A stretch of 64,000 bases of DNA from Acidipropionibacterium timonense (GTDB lineage: Bacteria; Actinomycetota; Actinomycetes; Propionibacteriales; Propionibacteriaceae). The DNA is taken from assembly GCF_900605005.1 (NCBI RefSeq), contig NZ_LR027558.1, positions 340,510 to 404,509 of the forward strand, given 5' to 3'. Positions 17,131-25,603 of the stretch are shown here, piece after piece. Each line of letters begins with the position of its first letter. The stretch's first letter is position 1. A program made the translations under genes and the position numbers. Below the pieces are notes generated by a model. It had not been told where the DNA came from, made no database searches, and saw only the letters and a program-made list of their open reading frames with translations.

Positions 17131-18771
17131 ATGACCCGTGATGGCGCGCCAGACCCATCGGTCACCGAGCTCGAAGATCTCGTCGCGGGGACGCCGCCGT
17201 CCGGCCCGCGACGCCGGATCGTCGCGGTTGCTGGTGTGGCCACTCTGGGTTCGTTGCTGTTCGGCTACGACACCGGCGTCATCTCCGGTGCGTTACCTTT
17301 CATGTACCTGCCTCGGGCGGCCGGCGGGCTCCTTCTCACGGCCGGTCACGAAGGTGCCATCGGTGGCACGCTCACTGCGGGCGCGGCGCTCGGCGCACTG
17401 CTGGGCGGGTGGGCCTCGGACCGGTGGGGGCGCCGCCACAACCTCCTCATGCTGGCGCTGCTCTTCTTCGTCGGTGCGGTGGGGACGGCCTTGTCGCCGT
17501 CGGTGTGGGTCATGTACCCCTTCCGGGTCATTCTCGGCATGGCCGTCGGGGCGGGTTCGGCAACGGTGCCGGTGTATCTGTCGGAGACCTCGCCGCGACA
17601 GACTCGTGGCCGCGTCGTCGCCCTCGACCAGTTCATGATCGTGTCGGGTCAGCTCCTGGCCTTCGGCATGAATGCGGCCATCAGCGCAGCTCACGGTGGG
17701 CCCCAGCTCGTCGTCTCGGCAGATCCCTCGGGCCACGTCACTGCCGGCCGGTACACCCTCGATGCCCTGCGTGCCGCTGCGTCCGGAGGAGGGTCGCGGA
17801 TCGGCGACCCGGCCTTCCGGGCCTTCCTCGACCAGCTCGTCGTCACGAGTGGAACCGGATCCGCGTGGCGGTGGATGCTCGTGCTCTGTTCGATCCCGGC
17901 CGTCGGGTTGTGGGTCGGGATGCGGGCGATGCCGGAGTCGGCGCGCTGGTACGTGGCTCACGGGAGGTTGCGCGAGGCGGTCGGTGCCCTCAAGCGGGTG
18001 CGCTCAGAGACCGACTCCGTCGAGGACGAGATGCGCGAGATCGTCGACTCCCACCGGGCGGACGAGGCCGCGCTCGGTCATCGTGAGCAGGTGTCCGTCG
18101 TCCGATCAACGCCGTGGTTGCGCCGGCTCATGATCGTCGGAGTTTTCCTGGCGGTAGTCAACCAGACCACCGGAGTCAACACGGTGATGTACTACGCGCC
18201 CAAGGTGCTCGAGTACGCCGGCATGAGCACGTCGACGTCGATCATCGCCCAGGTCGGGAACGGGGTGATGTCGGTCATCGGGGCGGCGGCGGGCCTTGTG
18301 CTCATCACACGATTCAGCCGGCGTGGCCTGCTCATCTTCGACGTATTGGCCGTCGCAGCGTGTCTGCTGGCCATCTCGGCGACCTTCCATTTCGTCATCG
18401 CTTCGCACCTGGGGTCCGGAACCTCTGCGCCACGGTGGGCCGCCCTGCTCGTCCTGGCGCTCATGGCAGTGTTCATGCTCGTCGTCCAGTCGACGAACGG
18501 GACGGTGGTCTGGACGATGCTCGGCGAGATGTTCCCGGCGCGTGTGCGTGGGGTCATGAACGGCACGGCGGTGTTCTGCATGTGGGTTGCCAATGCCGTC
18601 ATCACGTGGACCTTCCCGACGATGATGGCCGACCTCGGGGGAGCGACGACCTACGCCCTGTACGGGGTGCTCAACATCGTCATCGCCGCCGTGCTGTTCA
18701 AGGTCATGCCCGAGACGCGGGGCCGATCGCTCGAGCAGATCGAGGTCGAGATGTCGAGGCGGTACGCCTGA
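17131..18771 (+). CDS. Sugar-porter MFS transporter
   Basis: 546-residue, 12-helix carrier of the sugar porter family. Signatures: GSLLFGYDTGVISGALPF in helix 1, DRWGRR, PVYLSETSPRQTRGR, PESARWY, NQTTGVNTVMYYAP in helix 7, GEMFPARVRG, and the terminal PETRGRSLEQIE. GGAAGG is 6 bases before the ATG at 17131, which is preferred over an ATG two codons upstream that would have no spacing. Between helices 5 and 6 there is a 60-residue Gly/Ser-rich insertion (about residues 180-240). Substrate probably a monosaccharide or inositol. Confidence 0.9.
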   Translation: MTRDGAPDPSVTELEDLVAGTPPSGPRRRIVAVAGVATLGSLLFGYDTGVISGALPFMYLPRAAGGLLLTAGHEGAIGGTLTAGAALGALLGGWASDRWGRRHNLLMLALLFFVGAVGTALSPSVWVMYPFRVILGMAVGAGSATVPVYLSETSPRQTRGRVVALDQFMIVSGQLLAFGMNAAISAAHGGPQLVVSADPSGHVTAGRYTLDALRAAASGGGSRIGDPAFRAFLDQLVVTSGTGSAWRWMLVLCSIPAVGLWVGMRAMPESARWYVAHGRLREAVGALKRVRSETDSVEDEMREIVDSHRADEAALGHREQVSVVRSTPWLRRLMIVGVFLAVVNQTTGVNTVMYYAPKVLEYAGMSTSTSIIAQVGNGVMSVIGAAAGLVLITRFSRRGLLIFDVLAVAACLLAISATFHFVIASHLGSGTSAPRWAALLVLALMAVFMLVVQSTNGTVVWTMLGEMFPARVRGVMNGTAVFCMWVANAVITWTFPTMMADLGGATTYALYGVLNIVIAAVLFKVMPETRGRSLEQIEVEMSRRYA

Positions 18772-18775
18772 CCGG

Positions 18776-19846
18776 TCACGTGTGCCCGTGCTGGTGGTGC
18801 GCGTCCGGGTAGTGGGCATGGGTGTGCACCAGATGCTCGTGGGTGTGCTCATGGGTGTGACGCACCCCCGGCGGTACCGGCGGGTTGTGGGTGTGGTTGT
18901 GGTGCCCGTCGTCGTGACTGTGCTCGTGGGTGTGGGTCATCGGCTCATGGACGTGCTCGTGGACATGTCGCTCGGTGAGGTGGAGCCAGATGCCGAAGGC
19001 CATGAGCACGCCCGCCACGACGAGAGCCGGGGAGATCCGGTCTCCGAGGACGACCGCCAGGATCGCGCCGAAGAAGGGCGCCGTCGAGTAGTAGGCGCCG
19101 GCGCGGGCTGTGCCCAGGCGACGCATTCCCAGGATGAAGAGGACGAGGCTGACGCCGTAGGCCAGGACGCCCACCGCGGCCCCGGCCAGGAGAATCACGG
19201 GATGGGGGAGCTCCGCGCCGAGGACCAGGCCGAGCGCGAGATTGACCGGGCCGGCGACGAGCCCCTTGACCATGGCCAGCCAGGTGGCGTCGGTGAGGGC
19301 GATACGGCCGGTGAGGTTGTTGTCGACGCCCCAGCACAGGCAGGCACCGAGGATCGCCAGCGACGGCAGGACGCCGGCGAAGGATGGTTGCCCCGGACAA
19401 CTGAGGACGATCGCACCGGCGGCGATGGAGACGAAACCCGCGACGATCCGTCGACTCGTCGCCTCCTTGAAGACGAACCACGCGATGAGCGCGGTGAAGA
19501 CACCTTCGGCGTTGAGCAGGAGGGATGCCCCCGAGGCGGGCATCGCCCGCAGCCCGACCATGAGCAGGAGCGGCCCCATCGCCCCGCCGAACAGGACCGC
19601 CCCGACGAGGTACGGCACATCGCGTCGGGCCAGATGGACGGCGTCAACCCGCCGAAGTCGGCGGTGGAGGGCCAGGGCCAGGCCGGACGTCGTGTAGAGC
19701 AACCCGGCGAGCACCCAGGGGCTCGTCGAACCGAGGAGGAACTTGGCGACGGGCGCCCCCGCTCCGAAGAGCGCTGCCGACGTCAGGGTGGCGCGGCTCC
19801 GCGGTCGATACGGCTCATGGGGTCCATTGTGGTGCCGCGCCGCCAC
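18776..19846 (-). CDS. EamA/DMT-type transporter with histidine-rich tail
   Basis: 356 residues from GTG. Ten hydrophobic segments with two EamA repeats (residues about 20-285). The last 66 residues are a cytosolic tail containing 24 histidines in HEH, THTHEH and GHHNHTH runs. Such tails bind Ni, Co or Zn in metal carriers and chaperones, so metal transport or tolerance is a reasonable inference, although most EamA proteins move metabolites. Convergent with the sugar carrier, 4 bases apart. Confidence 0.85.
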   Translation of the reverse strand: MAARHHNGPHEPYRPRSRATLTSAALFGAGAPVAKFLLGSTSPWVLAGLLYTTSGLALALHRRLRRVDAVHLARRDVPYLVGAVLFGGAMGPLLLMVGLRAMPASGASLLLNAEGVFTALIAWFVFKEATSRRIVAGFVSIAAGAIVLSCPGQPSFAGVLPSLAILGACLCWGVDNNLTGRIALTDATWLAMVKGLVAGPVNLALGLVLGAELPHPVILLAGAAVGVLAYGVSLVLFILGMRRLGTARAGAYYSTAPFFGAILAVVLGDRISPALVVAGVLMAFGIWLHLTERHVHEHVHEPMTHTHEHSHDDGHHNHTHNPPVPPGVRHTHEHTHEHLVHTHAHYPDAHHQHGHT

Positions 19847-19907
19847 AGATCATCCACCGGTCCACGACGGTCGATCCATCAACCCTTGTCAGGGCGTACA
19901 TCAAGGG

Positions 19908-19980
19908 CGGCCCCGAAAGGATTCGAACCTTCGACACATGGTTTAGGAAACCACTGCTCTATCCCCTGAGCTACGGGGCC
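19908..19980 (-). tRNA. tRNA-Arg (anticodon CCU)
   Basis: On the minus strand: 7-bp acceptor GGCCCCG/CGGGGCC, D-arm GCTCAGGGGATAGAGC, anticodon stem GTGGT/ACCAT with loop TTCCTAA giving CCU, and T-arm AGGTTCGAATCCT. CCA is not encoded. Reads AGG. Confidence 0.95.
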
Positions 19981-20036
19981 CACCCGGCCATTGCCGGACC
20001 CCCACAGCCTAGTGTGCGCCGTCGGACCCGACCAAC

Positions 20037-21248
20037 TCAGCTCAATTCGTCGATCCGCCCGACGAAGAGCGGGGTCGCCGTCGCCGCGTGGACGATGGCG
20101 TAGAGGAAGGGCCGATCGATGACGAGTTCGTCACCGGGGAGCGGTGCGGCTGCATCGCCGACGTGAATCTCCGTCGCCGCTGCGGCCTCGATACCGCCCT
20201 CGGTCACCTTGATCCACGCCTCGTGGGCGATGTCCTGGATGAACAGTGGCTCATGGGTGGTCGACATCCGTCCGAACCTGGCCGCCGTCGGGTCGAAGGC
20301 GGAGACCAGGCCGGCGTCGACGAGCGCCTGCTTGGGTGACCGCCGGCAGCGTGACTCCCACTGCGGAAGGATGACCTGCATCCCGTCCTCGAGCTTCTTC
20401 GAGGAGTCCCCGGCAAGGGCGCACAACTCGACGACGGAGACCGTCTCCGGGTTCGAGCCCCGGTCCGGGAGGCCGACGACGAGGTGGAAGTCCTCGTCGG
20501 CCAGGGGAATCGAGATTCCCGTCCAGGTGGACCTGCCGACATGGGAACTCGTGGATCCCAGCGACATCGCCAGGCCGGACACCTGACGGTCGCCCGAGCG
20601 CCCGTGGAACGTCACGGTCTGCTCATGGGCGATGTGTCCCCACCGTGTCCTGAGGTGCAGCGCATTGACGAAAACCAGAGTCGTCTGCTCGTTGAAGGCG
20701 CCGTCGGCGAAGAGCTTGCCGATGGCTCCCTTCGTCGCCTCGGAGACCCAGTCGTTGAGCTCGCCGACCAGGTCGTCCTGGTGCCCCCGGGCGAAGGTGC
20801 CGACCGGGGACGACAGGGCCTCGAGGTCACTGCGGAACGAGCGCTGTACCGACAGATCATCCCTCACGACGACACGTCCGGCCGCCTCGAGCCCGACCTT
20901 GTCGGACGTGCGCGGGATGCGGGCGAGGCCCCACTCCAAGGCGTCCCGCGCCTGCTCCGGGGACACGCCGAGGACGCGCGCGAATTCGGAGCGCGTCCTC
21001 CCGTCCGCGCCCAGGGCGACGAGCGCGAGAGCCCATCCCAGCGACCACGGCGACCAGATCGTGTTGCCGGGGCGGGCCGTCGTCGACCGGTGCAGCGTGG
21101 CGGTCAAGGTCATGAGCGGCCAGGGCAGGGGACGTGCCCTGCCGGCTGTCTGGGCCTCGGGCATCGTCAGCTCCGCCGACGAGCATCCTGACAGTCCGAA
21201 CGCCGGCATCGCCAGGACGGGCAGCGTGAACAGATCGCGGCGGTGCAT
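20037..21248 (-). CDS. Lipoprotein serpin (serine protease inhibitor)
   Basis: 403 residues. Signal peptide with lipobox LSGC (Cys22), so it is anchored to the outer face of the membrane. Serpin hallmarks: FVNALHLRTRW, a hinge EGGIEAAAAT preceding the reactive loop, and the C-terminal signature DRPFLYAIVHAATATPLFVGRID. Counting 17 residues from the hinge Glu puts the P1-P1' bond in the small-residue run DAAA, suggesting an elastase-like target. GGAGGAGG is 7 bases before the ATG at 21248. Inhibitory serpins are uncommon in bacteria; the all-Ala hinge argues that this one is inhibitory, though P14 is Ile instead of the usual Thr/Ser/Val. Confidence 0.9.
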   Translation of the reverse strand: MHRRDLFTLPVLAMPAFGLSGCSSAELTMPEAQTAGRARPLPWPLMTLTATLHRSTTARPGNTIWSPWSLGWALALVALGADGRTRSEFARVLGVSPEQARDALEWGLARIPRTSDKVGLEAAGRVVVRDDLSVQRSFRSDLEALSSPVGTFARGHQDDLVGELNDWVSEATKGAIGKLFADGAFNEQTTLVFVNALHLRTRWGHIAHEQTVTFHGRSGDRQVSGLAMSLGSTSSHVGRSTWTGISIPLADEDFHLVVGLPDRGSNPETVSVVELCALAGDSSKKLEDGMQVILPQWESRCRRSPKQALVDAGLVSAFDPTAARFGRMSTTHEPLFIQDIAHEAWIKVTEGGIEAAAATEIHVGDAAAPLPGDELVIDRPFLYAIVHAATATPLFVGRIDELS

Positions 21249-21393
21249 GCCACGTCCTCCTCCGGGAGCGAACAACCACCTTCACGGTAGCTACCGGCAG
21301 TGTCATGAAAGCCGATGTGCACGTGCCCTCCACGACCTGCGTTCGCGGATGTCGGCACCCCATAGGATTGTGGCAGCGACCGGAAGGAACACC

Positions 21394-22791
21394 ATGAGCC
21401 AGTCAGGACTGGACGCCGCCCGCGCGAAGATGACCGAGGCCGGCGTCGACCCGGTGGCGATCGACGTCTTCGCCGCCTACTACGCGCAGCTCGAGCAGGG
21501 GAGGACCGGGATCATCCCCGAGGACTCCATCAGCCCGCTGACCGACCCGCCCATGCTCGACGACATCACCGTGGACGACGCCGCCGCGGCCGAGGCCCTC
21601 GACCACACCGTCATCATCAAGCTCAACGGGGGCCTGGGCACCTCGATGGGTCTGGACCGGGCCAAGTCCCTCCTCCCGGTGCGCGACGGCAAGACCTTCC
21701 TCGACATCCTCGTCGGCCAGATCCGCGCGGCCCGACGCCAGTACGGCGCCCGACTGCCGCTGCTGCTCATGGACTCCTTCAACACCCGCGACGACACCCT
21801 CGCACACTTGGCGCAGTACCCGGACATCGCCGTCGACGGGCTGCCCCTGGACTTCCTGCAGAACCGTGAGCCGAAGTTGCGTGCCGACGACCTCACCCCC
21901 GTCGAGTTCCCGGCCGATCCGCGGCTCGAGTGGTGCCCGCCGGGCCACGGAGACCTCTACACGGCGCTGCTCGGCTCCGGCGTCCTCGATGCCCTGCTCG
22001 ACAAGGGCTACCGGTACGCCTCGGTGTCCAACGGGGACAACCTCGGCGCCACCCCGAACGCGCGCATCGCCGGATGGTTCGCGTCCTCGGGGGCCCCGTA
22101 CGCCGCCGAGCTGTGCCGGCGCACCATCAATGATCGCAAGGGTGGCCACCTGGCCGTCCGCAGGTCCGACGGCCGCCTCATCCTGCGTGACACCGCCCAG
22201 ACCGCCCCCGAGGAGATGGACTACTTCACCGACGAGAACCGTCACCCCTACTTCCACACCAACAACCTGTGGTTCGACCTGCGCGCCCTGCGGGACGTGC
22301 TCGCCGAACGCCACGGGGTCATGGGTCTGGCCCTCATCCGCAACGAGAAGACGGTCGACCCCAGGGACTCCTCGACGACCCCGGTCGTCCAGGTGGAGTC
22401 GGCGATGGGTGCTGCGATCGAGGTCTTCGAGGGTGCCACGTGCATCTGCGTCGATCGCTCCCGATTCCTGCCGGTCAAGACGACGAACGAGCTGCTCCTG
22501 CTCCGTTCTGACGTCTACCGTCTCGACGAGTCCGACCACCTGGTCAAGACGACCGACACGACCTGCGCCGTCGACCTCGACAAGGAGTTCTACAAAAAGG
22601 TCGGCGACTTCGAGCGGCGTGTTCCCGAGCCGCCGTCCCTGCGAGAGGCCACCTCGCTCACCGTCGTCGGCGACGTCACCTTCGGCAGTGGGGTCGTCGT
22701 CCGCGGCGACGCGAGGGTCGAGGCCGAGCAGGCGGCGTCGATCCCGGACGGAGCCGTCCTCAGCGGCGACGTCGTCCCGTCGTCCCGGTGA
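21394..22791 (+). CDS. UTP-glucose-1-phosphate uridylyltransferase (eukaryote-type UGPase)
   Basis: 465 residues of the UDPGP family (UGP2-like), not the bacterial GalU family. Motif VIIKLNGGLGTSMGLDRAKS is the nucleotide-binding signature; NREPKL, WCPPGHGDLY, SNGDNLGA and FHTNNLWF are further conserved blocks; the C-terminus is a short beta-helix (LTVVGDVTFGSGVVVRGDA). Makes UDP-glucose for cell-wall and storage glycans. It occupies the position that galU has in the mycobacterial version of this neighbourhood. GGAAGGA precedes the ATG. Confidence 0.93.
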   Translation: MSQSGLDAARAKMTEAGVDPVAIDVFAAYYAQLEQGRTGIIPEDSISPLTDPPMLDDITVDDAAAAEALDHTVIIKLNGGLGTSMGLDRAKSLLPVRDGKTFLDILVGQIRAARRQYGARLPLLLMDSFNTRDDTLAHLAQYPDIAVDGLPLDFLQNREPKLRADDLTPVEFPADPRLEWCPPGHGDLYTALLGSGVLDALLDKGYRYASVSNGDNLGATPNARIAGWFASSGAPYAAELCRRTINDRKGGHLAVRRSDGRLILRDTAQTAPEEMDYFTDENRHPYFHTNNLWFDLRALRDVLAERHGVMGLALIRNEKTVDPRDSSTTPVVQVESAMGAAIEVFEGATCICVDRSRFLPVKTTNELLLLRSDVYRLDESDHLVKTTDTTCAVDLDKEFYKKVGDFERRVPEPPSLREATSLTVVGDVTFGSGVVVRGDARVEAEQAASIPDGAVLSGDVVPSSR

Positions 22792-23162
22792 CCCACTCGG
22801 CGGCTCAGGCGTGGACGGCCATCGGTGCCGTCCTTGCCGGGCAACGGCTCCGACCCCCGGAGACGGCGAGCTGGGAGGGATCCGACGTCGTCGCCTGGTT
22901 GTCCGAGCAGGGCTGGACGGGTGAGCGCCTGAGGGCCAGGCGTGACGCCGCGCAGGACTCCCGCGCTCCGTGGCCGCAACGGCTTCCCGACGATCTGGCC
23001 TCAGGGCTCGAGTTCGCCCGGTACGGGGCACTGCTGGCCCAGGTGCGTCGGCTCACCGGTCTGGACGGTCTCCATCCGGCGATCCACCGCGGGGCCGCGA
23101 CCATCGGTCCGGAGGAGGCGCGTCTGCTCGCCGAGGTGCCCCCGCACCACGTCGTCCGCTGA
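22788..23162 (+). CDS. Hypothetical protein coupled to UGPase
   Basis: 124 residues from GTG overlapping the UGPase stop (GTGA). Soluble, Ala/Arg/Leu-rich with WTAIGAVLAGQRLRPPE and a C-terminal LIHP-type run (LDGLHPAIHRGAATIG). No family recognised. The overlap and the terminator just downstream make it the last gene of a two-gene operon. Confidence 0.6.
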   Translation: MTHSAAQAWTAIGAVLAGQRLRPPETASWEGSDVVAWLSEQGWTGERLRARRDAAQDSRAPWPQRLPDDLASGLEFARYGALLAQVRRLTGLDGLHPAIHRGAATIGPEEARLLAEVPPHHVVR

Positions 23163-23214
23163 GACGGCGATGCCCGTCCGGGTTCGGGCCGACGGGCCCA
23201 TGGGCACCCAGAAC

Positions 23215-23252
23215 GTGCAGAACCCCCGGTCGGGTGACCGGGGGTTCTGCAC
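23215..23252. terminator. Perfect 17-bp hairpin between convergent genes
   Basis: GTGCAGAACCCCCGGTC (23215-23231) and its exact complement GACCGGGGGTTCTGCAC (23236-23252) flank the loop GGGT. It lies between the converging UGPase operon and mscL, so it can serve both. There is no T-run, as is common in high-GC actinobacteria. Confidence 0.8.
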
Positions 23253-23280
23253 GGCGCCGACGGTACGTCGGAGGCCGGGC

Positions 23281-23649
23281 TCAGTTCTTCGAGGCGAGCA
23301 GGTCGCGGATCTCGGTGAGGAGCTCCTCGGTGGTCGGCTCCGGGGCGTCCTCCTGGATGCCCTTGGCGGCCTTGCGATGAGCGATGGCCATCTCGTAGGG
23401 CTTGACGACGCCGAAGTACACGACGAAGGCGAGCACGACGAAGGCGATGAGGTCGGTGAGGAAGACGCCGACGTGGACGCCTCCGGGGACCCACGAGGAG
23501 AAGTTCGGCGTGCCACCGAGCTTGCCGAGCAGGTCCATGACGATGGCGGTGAATGACTTGACGACGGTGGCGAAGGCGCCACCGATGATGAACGCGACGG
23601 CCAGTTCGATGAGGTTGCCGCGCAGGAGGAAGTCCTTGAATCCCTTCAC
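23281..23649 (-). CDS. mscL: Large-conductance mechanosensitive channel
   Basis: 122 residues from GTG at 23649, with AAGGAA 7 bases upstream. The N-terminal GFKDFLLRGNLIELAVAFIIGGAFATVV is the MscL signature and first pore helix; the second helix is LIAFVVLAFVVYFGVVKPY; the C-terminal bundle ends EELLTEIRDLL. Opens under osmotic downshift to release solutes. Confidence 0.95.
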   Translation of the reverse strand: MKGFKDFLLRGNLIELAVAFIIGGAFATVVKSFTAIVMDLLGKLGGTPNFSSWVPGGVHVGVFLTDLIAFVVLAFVVYFGVVKPYEMAIAHRKAAKGIQEDAPEPTTEELLTEIRDLLASKN

Positions 23650-23720
23650 GGGAGTTCCTTTCCGCTGGGTGTCGCCCGATGAGCGGGCGGTGGGGCACCG
23701 GGCAACGAGTCTAGGACACC

Positions 23721-23746
23721 GCCATGAAAAATCTTGCATTCATGGC
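23721..23746. repeat. A+T-rich inverted repeat upstream of mscL
   Basis: GCCATGAA (23721-23728) and TTCATGGC (23739-23746) are perfect 8-bp arms with a 10-base spacer in an unusually A+T-rich patch. It lies 70 bases upstream of the mscL start and is a candidate operator for mscL. Confidence 0.4.
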
Positions 23747-23801
23747 CGGGTGTTTCGTTCTGCATGAATTTCCTTGCACAGTGGCATGGGCATCATTCGT
23801 C

Positions 23802-24464
23802 TCATCGCACGACCAGACCGATCGTGCTGTTCGAGGACTGGACGGCGATCTCGGCCGCTGACCGTTCGTCGGTGGCGACGACGACCAGCCCGGTTCCGTT
23901 GTCACCGAGCAGGCCCCCGCCGGAGGGGTGCGGGAGCGCCCGGATGACGGCGTCGGCGGCGATGACCTTGGCTGCTCCGGACTCGCCGCTGACGACTGAC
24001 ACCTTCTGGCCGACTCTCAGCATCGACAGCAGTGCCGGATCGGACAGGTGGACGCCGACCAGGGCCTGGCCCTTGGACCCGGCCGCAGCGGTGAGGAAGG
24101 AGGCGTCGGTGACGGCGGCACCCTTCGGCAGGTCGGCGACGACAGTCCGGCCGACGACCTCCTCGGGACGACTGCGGGCACCGTCGGGGGCCAGGTCGAG
24201 CGGCATGTCGACGACACGCACCTGGGAGGAGGTGACGGCACTGCCCCCGGGAATGCGCGTGGAGGCCACGACGACCGGAACGGTGCCTGCCGGGGCGCGA
24301 TGCATGGCCGTCGTCGCCAGGAAGACCGCAGCGGCCGCCAGGAGGGCGGCGAGCAGCCGGCGATGTCGGGCGACCAAGACGTGCAGGCTGCGCCCAGCGC
24401 TGTGGCCTCGGGCGGATCGGGATCTGGGTCGGGTCTGGTGGGGGCGGGTGGACGAACCTCTCAT
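23802..24464 (-). CDS. SAF-domain (CpaB/RcpC-like) membrane protein
   Basis: 220 residues. Basic N-terminus, one membrane helix (about 36-54: RLLAALLAAAAVFLATTAM), then a SAF domain (VPVVVASTRIPGGSAVTSSQVRVVDMP) and a GLVVVATDERSA-containing C-terminal part. Resembles Flp-pilus assembly protein CpaB/RcpC, but no other pilus gene is nearby. The same gene type lies between mscL and fmdB in related actinobacterial loci. Exact role unknown. Confidence 0.75.
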   Translation of the reverse strand: MRGSSTRPHQTRPRSRSARGHSAGRSLHVLVARHRRLLAALLAAAAVFLATTAMHRAPAGTVPVVVASTRIPGGSAVTSSQVRVVDMPLDLAPDGARSRPEEVVGRTVVADLPKGAAVTDASFLTAAAGSKGQALVGVHLSDPALLSMLRVGQKVSVVSGESGAAKVIAADAVIRALPHPSGGGLLGDNGTGLVVVATDERSAAEIAVQSSNSTIGLVVR

Positions 24465-24524
24465 GCCCCAGTTATCGGGGCGTCAGCCTCGATCGGGACA
24501 GTTGTCCACAGATTGAAGACGAAA

Positions 24525-24839
24525 TCAGTTCGCGGCGGCCTTGGCTGGGGATGACGCGGAGGAACTCTGGCTCGCCGTCGAGGAGGTCGAGGGCGAGGAG
24601 GAGGTCGTCGACGAGCCGTCGGAGGAGTCCGAACTGGCCACGGCGGCCTTGGCGGCACCGCTCGTGTGGTTGTCGGTCGAGTAGAAGCCAGATCCCTTGA
24701 AGACGACGCCGACCGCACTGAACACCTTGCGCAGTGAGCCGTGACAGGTCGGGCAGACGGTCAGAGCGTCGTCGCTGAACCGCTGGAAGATCTCCAGGTC
24801 CCTGCCGCAATCGGTGCATCGGTACTGGTAGGTGGGCAT
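24525..24839 (-). CDS. FmdB-type zinc-ribbon protein (Ruc-like)
   Basis: 104 residues. An N-terminal zinc ribbon MPTYQYRC with Cys8, Cys11, Cys29, Cys32, a conserved GVVFKGSGFYSTD segment at about 47-60, and a Ser/Ala-rich disordered tail from about residue 66. This is the build of mycobacterial Rv0991c (Ruc), a chaperone activated when its cysteines oxidise; the neighbourhood order is the same. GAGGAGA precedes the ATG. The chaperone function here is inferred from that similarity. Confidence 0.8.
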   Translation of the reverse strand: MPTYQYRCTDCGRDLEIFQRFSDDALTVCPTCHGSLRKVFSAVGVVFKGSGFYSTDNHTSGAAKAAVASSDSSDGSSTTSSSPSTSSTASQSSSASSPAKAAAN

Positions 24840-24909
24840 GTTCTCCTCGTTCCGGGGCGGCCCCGGAAGCCGGGCCGGACCACTGGCCCATGATAGGCGG
24901 GCGATCGAG

Positions 24910-25536
24910 TCAACTGAAATCACCGTCCATCCCGTACGCCGAGGGGGCAGCGACCGGAGTGCGCAACCCTGACGGCGTGAGGACGGCGTCGACCGGCACG
25001 TCCCAGGGTTCTCGCGGCACCCGGTCGACGACGTCCTCGTCGTCGACGACCGCCCACACCGACGCCCCCGGTCGTCGCGATCCGAGCGCGCGGTCGTACC
25101 AGCCACCACCGACGCCGACCCGGTAGCCCTGACGATCGACCCACAGGGCCGAGCACAGGACGACCTGCGCCTCGCCGATGGCCCCGACCTCGAGCAGCGT
25201 GCCGTTCGGCTCCGGGATGCCCCACAGGCCCAGGCGCAGGGCGTCCGGGTCGTACCAGCCCCAGGCGGGTCGTCCGAGCCCGTGACCGTGTCCGTCGGTG
25301 AGCACCGGCACGAGCACCCGGGCCCCTCGCTGGTGCAGCTCCCGCGCCAGGTCGAGGGTTCCCGGTTCGTCCCCGCACGACAGGTACGTGCACACCGTCT
25401 CGACGCCGGCCAGGGATGCCAGGGCTGCCCGGGTGCGGTCGGCGTCGAGACGGTGCCGCCGGGCTCGGCGGTCCGCCCGAGCCTGCCGGCCCCGGCGTCT
25501 CCACTCGCGCTTGAGCTGGGCCACGTCCTCGTCCAT
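24910..25536 (-). CDS. 5-formyltetrahydrofolate cyclo-ligase
   Basis: 208 residues. Converts 5-formyl-THF and ATP to 5,10-methenyl-THF. Signature VGVGGGWYDRAL (GxGGGxYDR) at about 142-153, with CTYLSCGDEPGT and YDPDALRLGLWGIPEP blocks upstream. Diverges from the Glp-like gene; 67 bases separate the two starts and must hold both promoters. Confidence 0.9.
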   Translation of the reverse strand: MDEDVAQLKREWRRRGRQARADRRARRHRLDADRTRAALASLAGVETVCTYLSCGDEPGTLDLARELHQRGARVLVPVLTDGHGHGLGRPAWGWYDPDALRLGLWGIPEPNGTLLEVGAIGEAQVVLCSALWVDRQGYRVGVGGGWYDRALGSRRPGASVWAVVDDEDVVDRVPREPWDVPVDAVLTPSGLRTPVAAPSAYGMDGDFS

Positions 25537-25603
25537 GGACCAACCGTAGGTGCTCCGCCGCGTCGTCGTCCCAAGGAACGGGCGTCGGTCCTAGTCTGGC
25601 GCC

